In this document: positions 12,878 to 13,166 of the stretch, piece after piece
How the letters are laid out: the number at the start of each line of letters is the position of its first letter
Numbering within the stretch: the stretch's first letter is position 1
From: Clostridiales bacterium
GTDB taxonomy: Bacteria; Bacillota; Clostridia; Christensenellales; Aristaeellaceae
Direction: 5' to 3'
Length of the DNA: 13,166 bases
Assembly: GCA_019409045.1 (NCBI GenBank)
Contig: DXVG01000019.1
Coordinates: 1-13,166 of the forward strand
The notes under the pieces: generated by a model
The model's input: the letters and a program-made list of their open reading frames with translations, nothing else
Databases searched by the model: none
Told to the model about the DNA's origin: nothing
Position numbers and translations under genes: made by a program

Positions 12878-13166
12878 TCAGTCGAACAGCCGCCTGGGAA
12901 CGGGCGGCTTTTTCAGGCCCATCGCGCCCAGAAAGAGCGTCGCAAGCCCCGAGGCCAGATAGAGCGGGTTGCCGAGCAGCAGGTACATCCCCAACAGCAG
13001 CAGCCCGAACAGCAGCCTGCGCGGCGCGTGCTCGCGGCCGATTTGTAAGCGAAGCCGGCGTCGCGCCGGGGGCGGGGGCTCGCCCTGCGGCGGGAACCTC
13101 TCCAGCAGCGACGCGATCTGCTCCGCGTCCGTCACGCGCACGGTGGGGCGCGACAGTGTGCGCGCC
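12878..13166 (-). CDS. Membrane protein, C-terminal part (5' end outside window)
   Basis: The frame is open from the right edge to a TGA at 12880-12878, about 96 codons. A GTG at 13141 is the first possible start inside the window, but in-frame codons continue upstream of it without a stop or visible ribosome binding site, so the gene probably begins outside. The visible part has a polar section (DAEQIASLLERFPPQGEPPPP), a basic stretch, then two hydrophobic segments (LLFGLLLLGMYLLL and YLASGLATLFLGAMGL) and a short basic tail. No family recognised. Codon use matches its neighbours. It converges on yhbY. Confidence 0.6.
   Translation of the reverse strand, partial: ARTLSRPTVRVTDAEQIASLLERFPPQGEPPPPARRRLRLQIGREHAPRRLLFGLLLLGMYLLLGNPLYLASGLATLFLGAMGLKKPPVPRRLFD
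12888..12913 (+). terminator. yhbY (nth-obg-yhbY) terminator inside the convergent gene
   Basis: AGCCGCC and GGCGGCT form a 7-bp stem with an 8-base loop, followed by TTTTT, 17 bases after the yhbY stop. The whole structure lies within the last codons of the minus-strand membrane protein gene (the PPVPRRLFD end), so those codons double as a terminator. Confidence 0.8.

Noticed and set aside
1..13166. tRNA, rRNA and known riboswitch genes
   Set aside because: I looked in all gaps longer than about 60 bases and saw no cloverleaf, T-box, or other pattern I recognise.

Overview
The window is GC-rich, compact bacterial chromosome with strong GGAGG-type ribosome binding sites, sigma-A-like promoters, intrinsic terminators and a spore-cortex-hydrolase-like gene. 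Together these suggest a high-GC member of the Bacillota (Clostridia-like). Species cannot be read from the sequence. Nearly all genes are housekeeping. The unusual material is in the AT-richer intergenic gaps.

Layout. 1-261: the right end of a repeat element (copy 1), a hairpin, then a 162-bp imperfect palindrome that ends at the asd stop codon. 262-2446 (minus): hom then asd, the homoserine branch of aspartate metabolism. 2572-4919 (plus, divergent): thrC-thrB, which overlap by 4 bases. The two divergent pairs together convert aspartyl phosphate to threonine; only aspartate kinase is missing. 4920-5305: thrB terminator split by repeat copy 2, then a strong promoter. 5306-5722: a small secreted SleB/CwlJ-like hydrolase whose catalytic Glu position is Leu. 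5723-5983: repeat copy 3 between two identical terminators. 5982-7037 (minus): a polytopic flippase-like membrane protein. 7038-7599: its promoter, an unexplained stretch, and repeat copy 4, again between two identical terminator hairpins. 7600-9660: a GlmU-C-terminal-like acetyltransferase and glmM, both for UDP-GlcNAc and hence cell wall supply. 9862-10608: a stand-alone amidotransferase-fold protein. 10670-12871: nth, obg and yhbY (DNA repair, ribosome assembly). 12878-13166 (minus): the 3' end of a membrane protein gene that runs off the window.

The most interesting signal is the repeat family. It has a 172-bp core with 19-bp terminal inverted repeats, a perfect 16-bp internal hairpin and, in three of four copies, a 28-bp right extension. 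All copies have the same orientation and lie in intergenic gaps. Two complete extended copies are flanked by direct duplications (29 bp and 24 bp) of the local intrinsic-terminator hairpin, which is different at each locus. The copy without the extension sits cleanly inside the T-tract of the thrB terminator with no long duplication. This looks like a non-autonomous mobile element that targets transcription terminators and can duplicate the whole hairpin.
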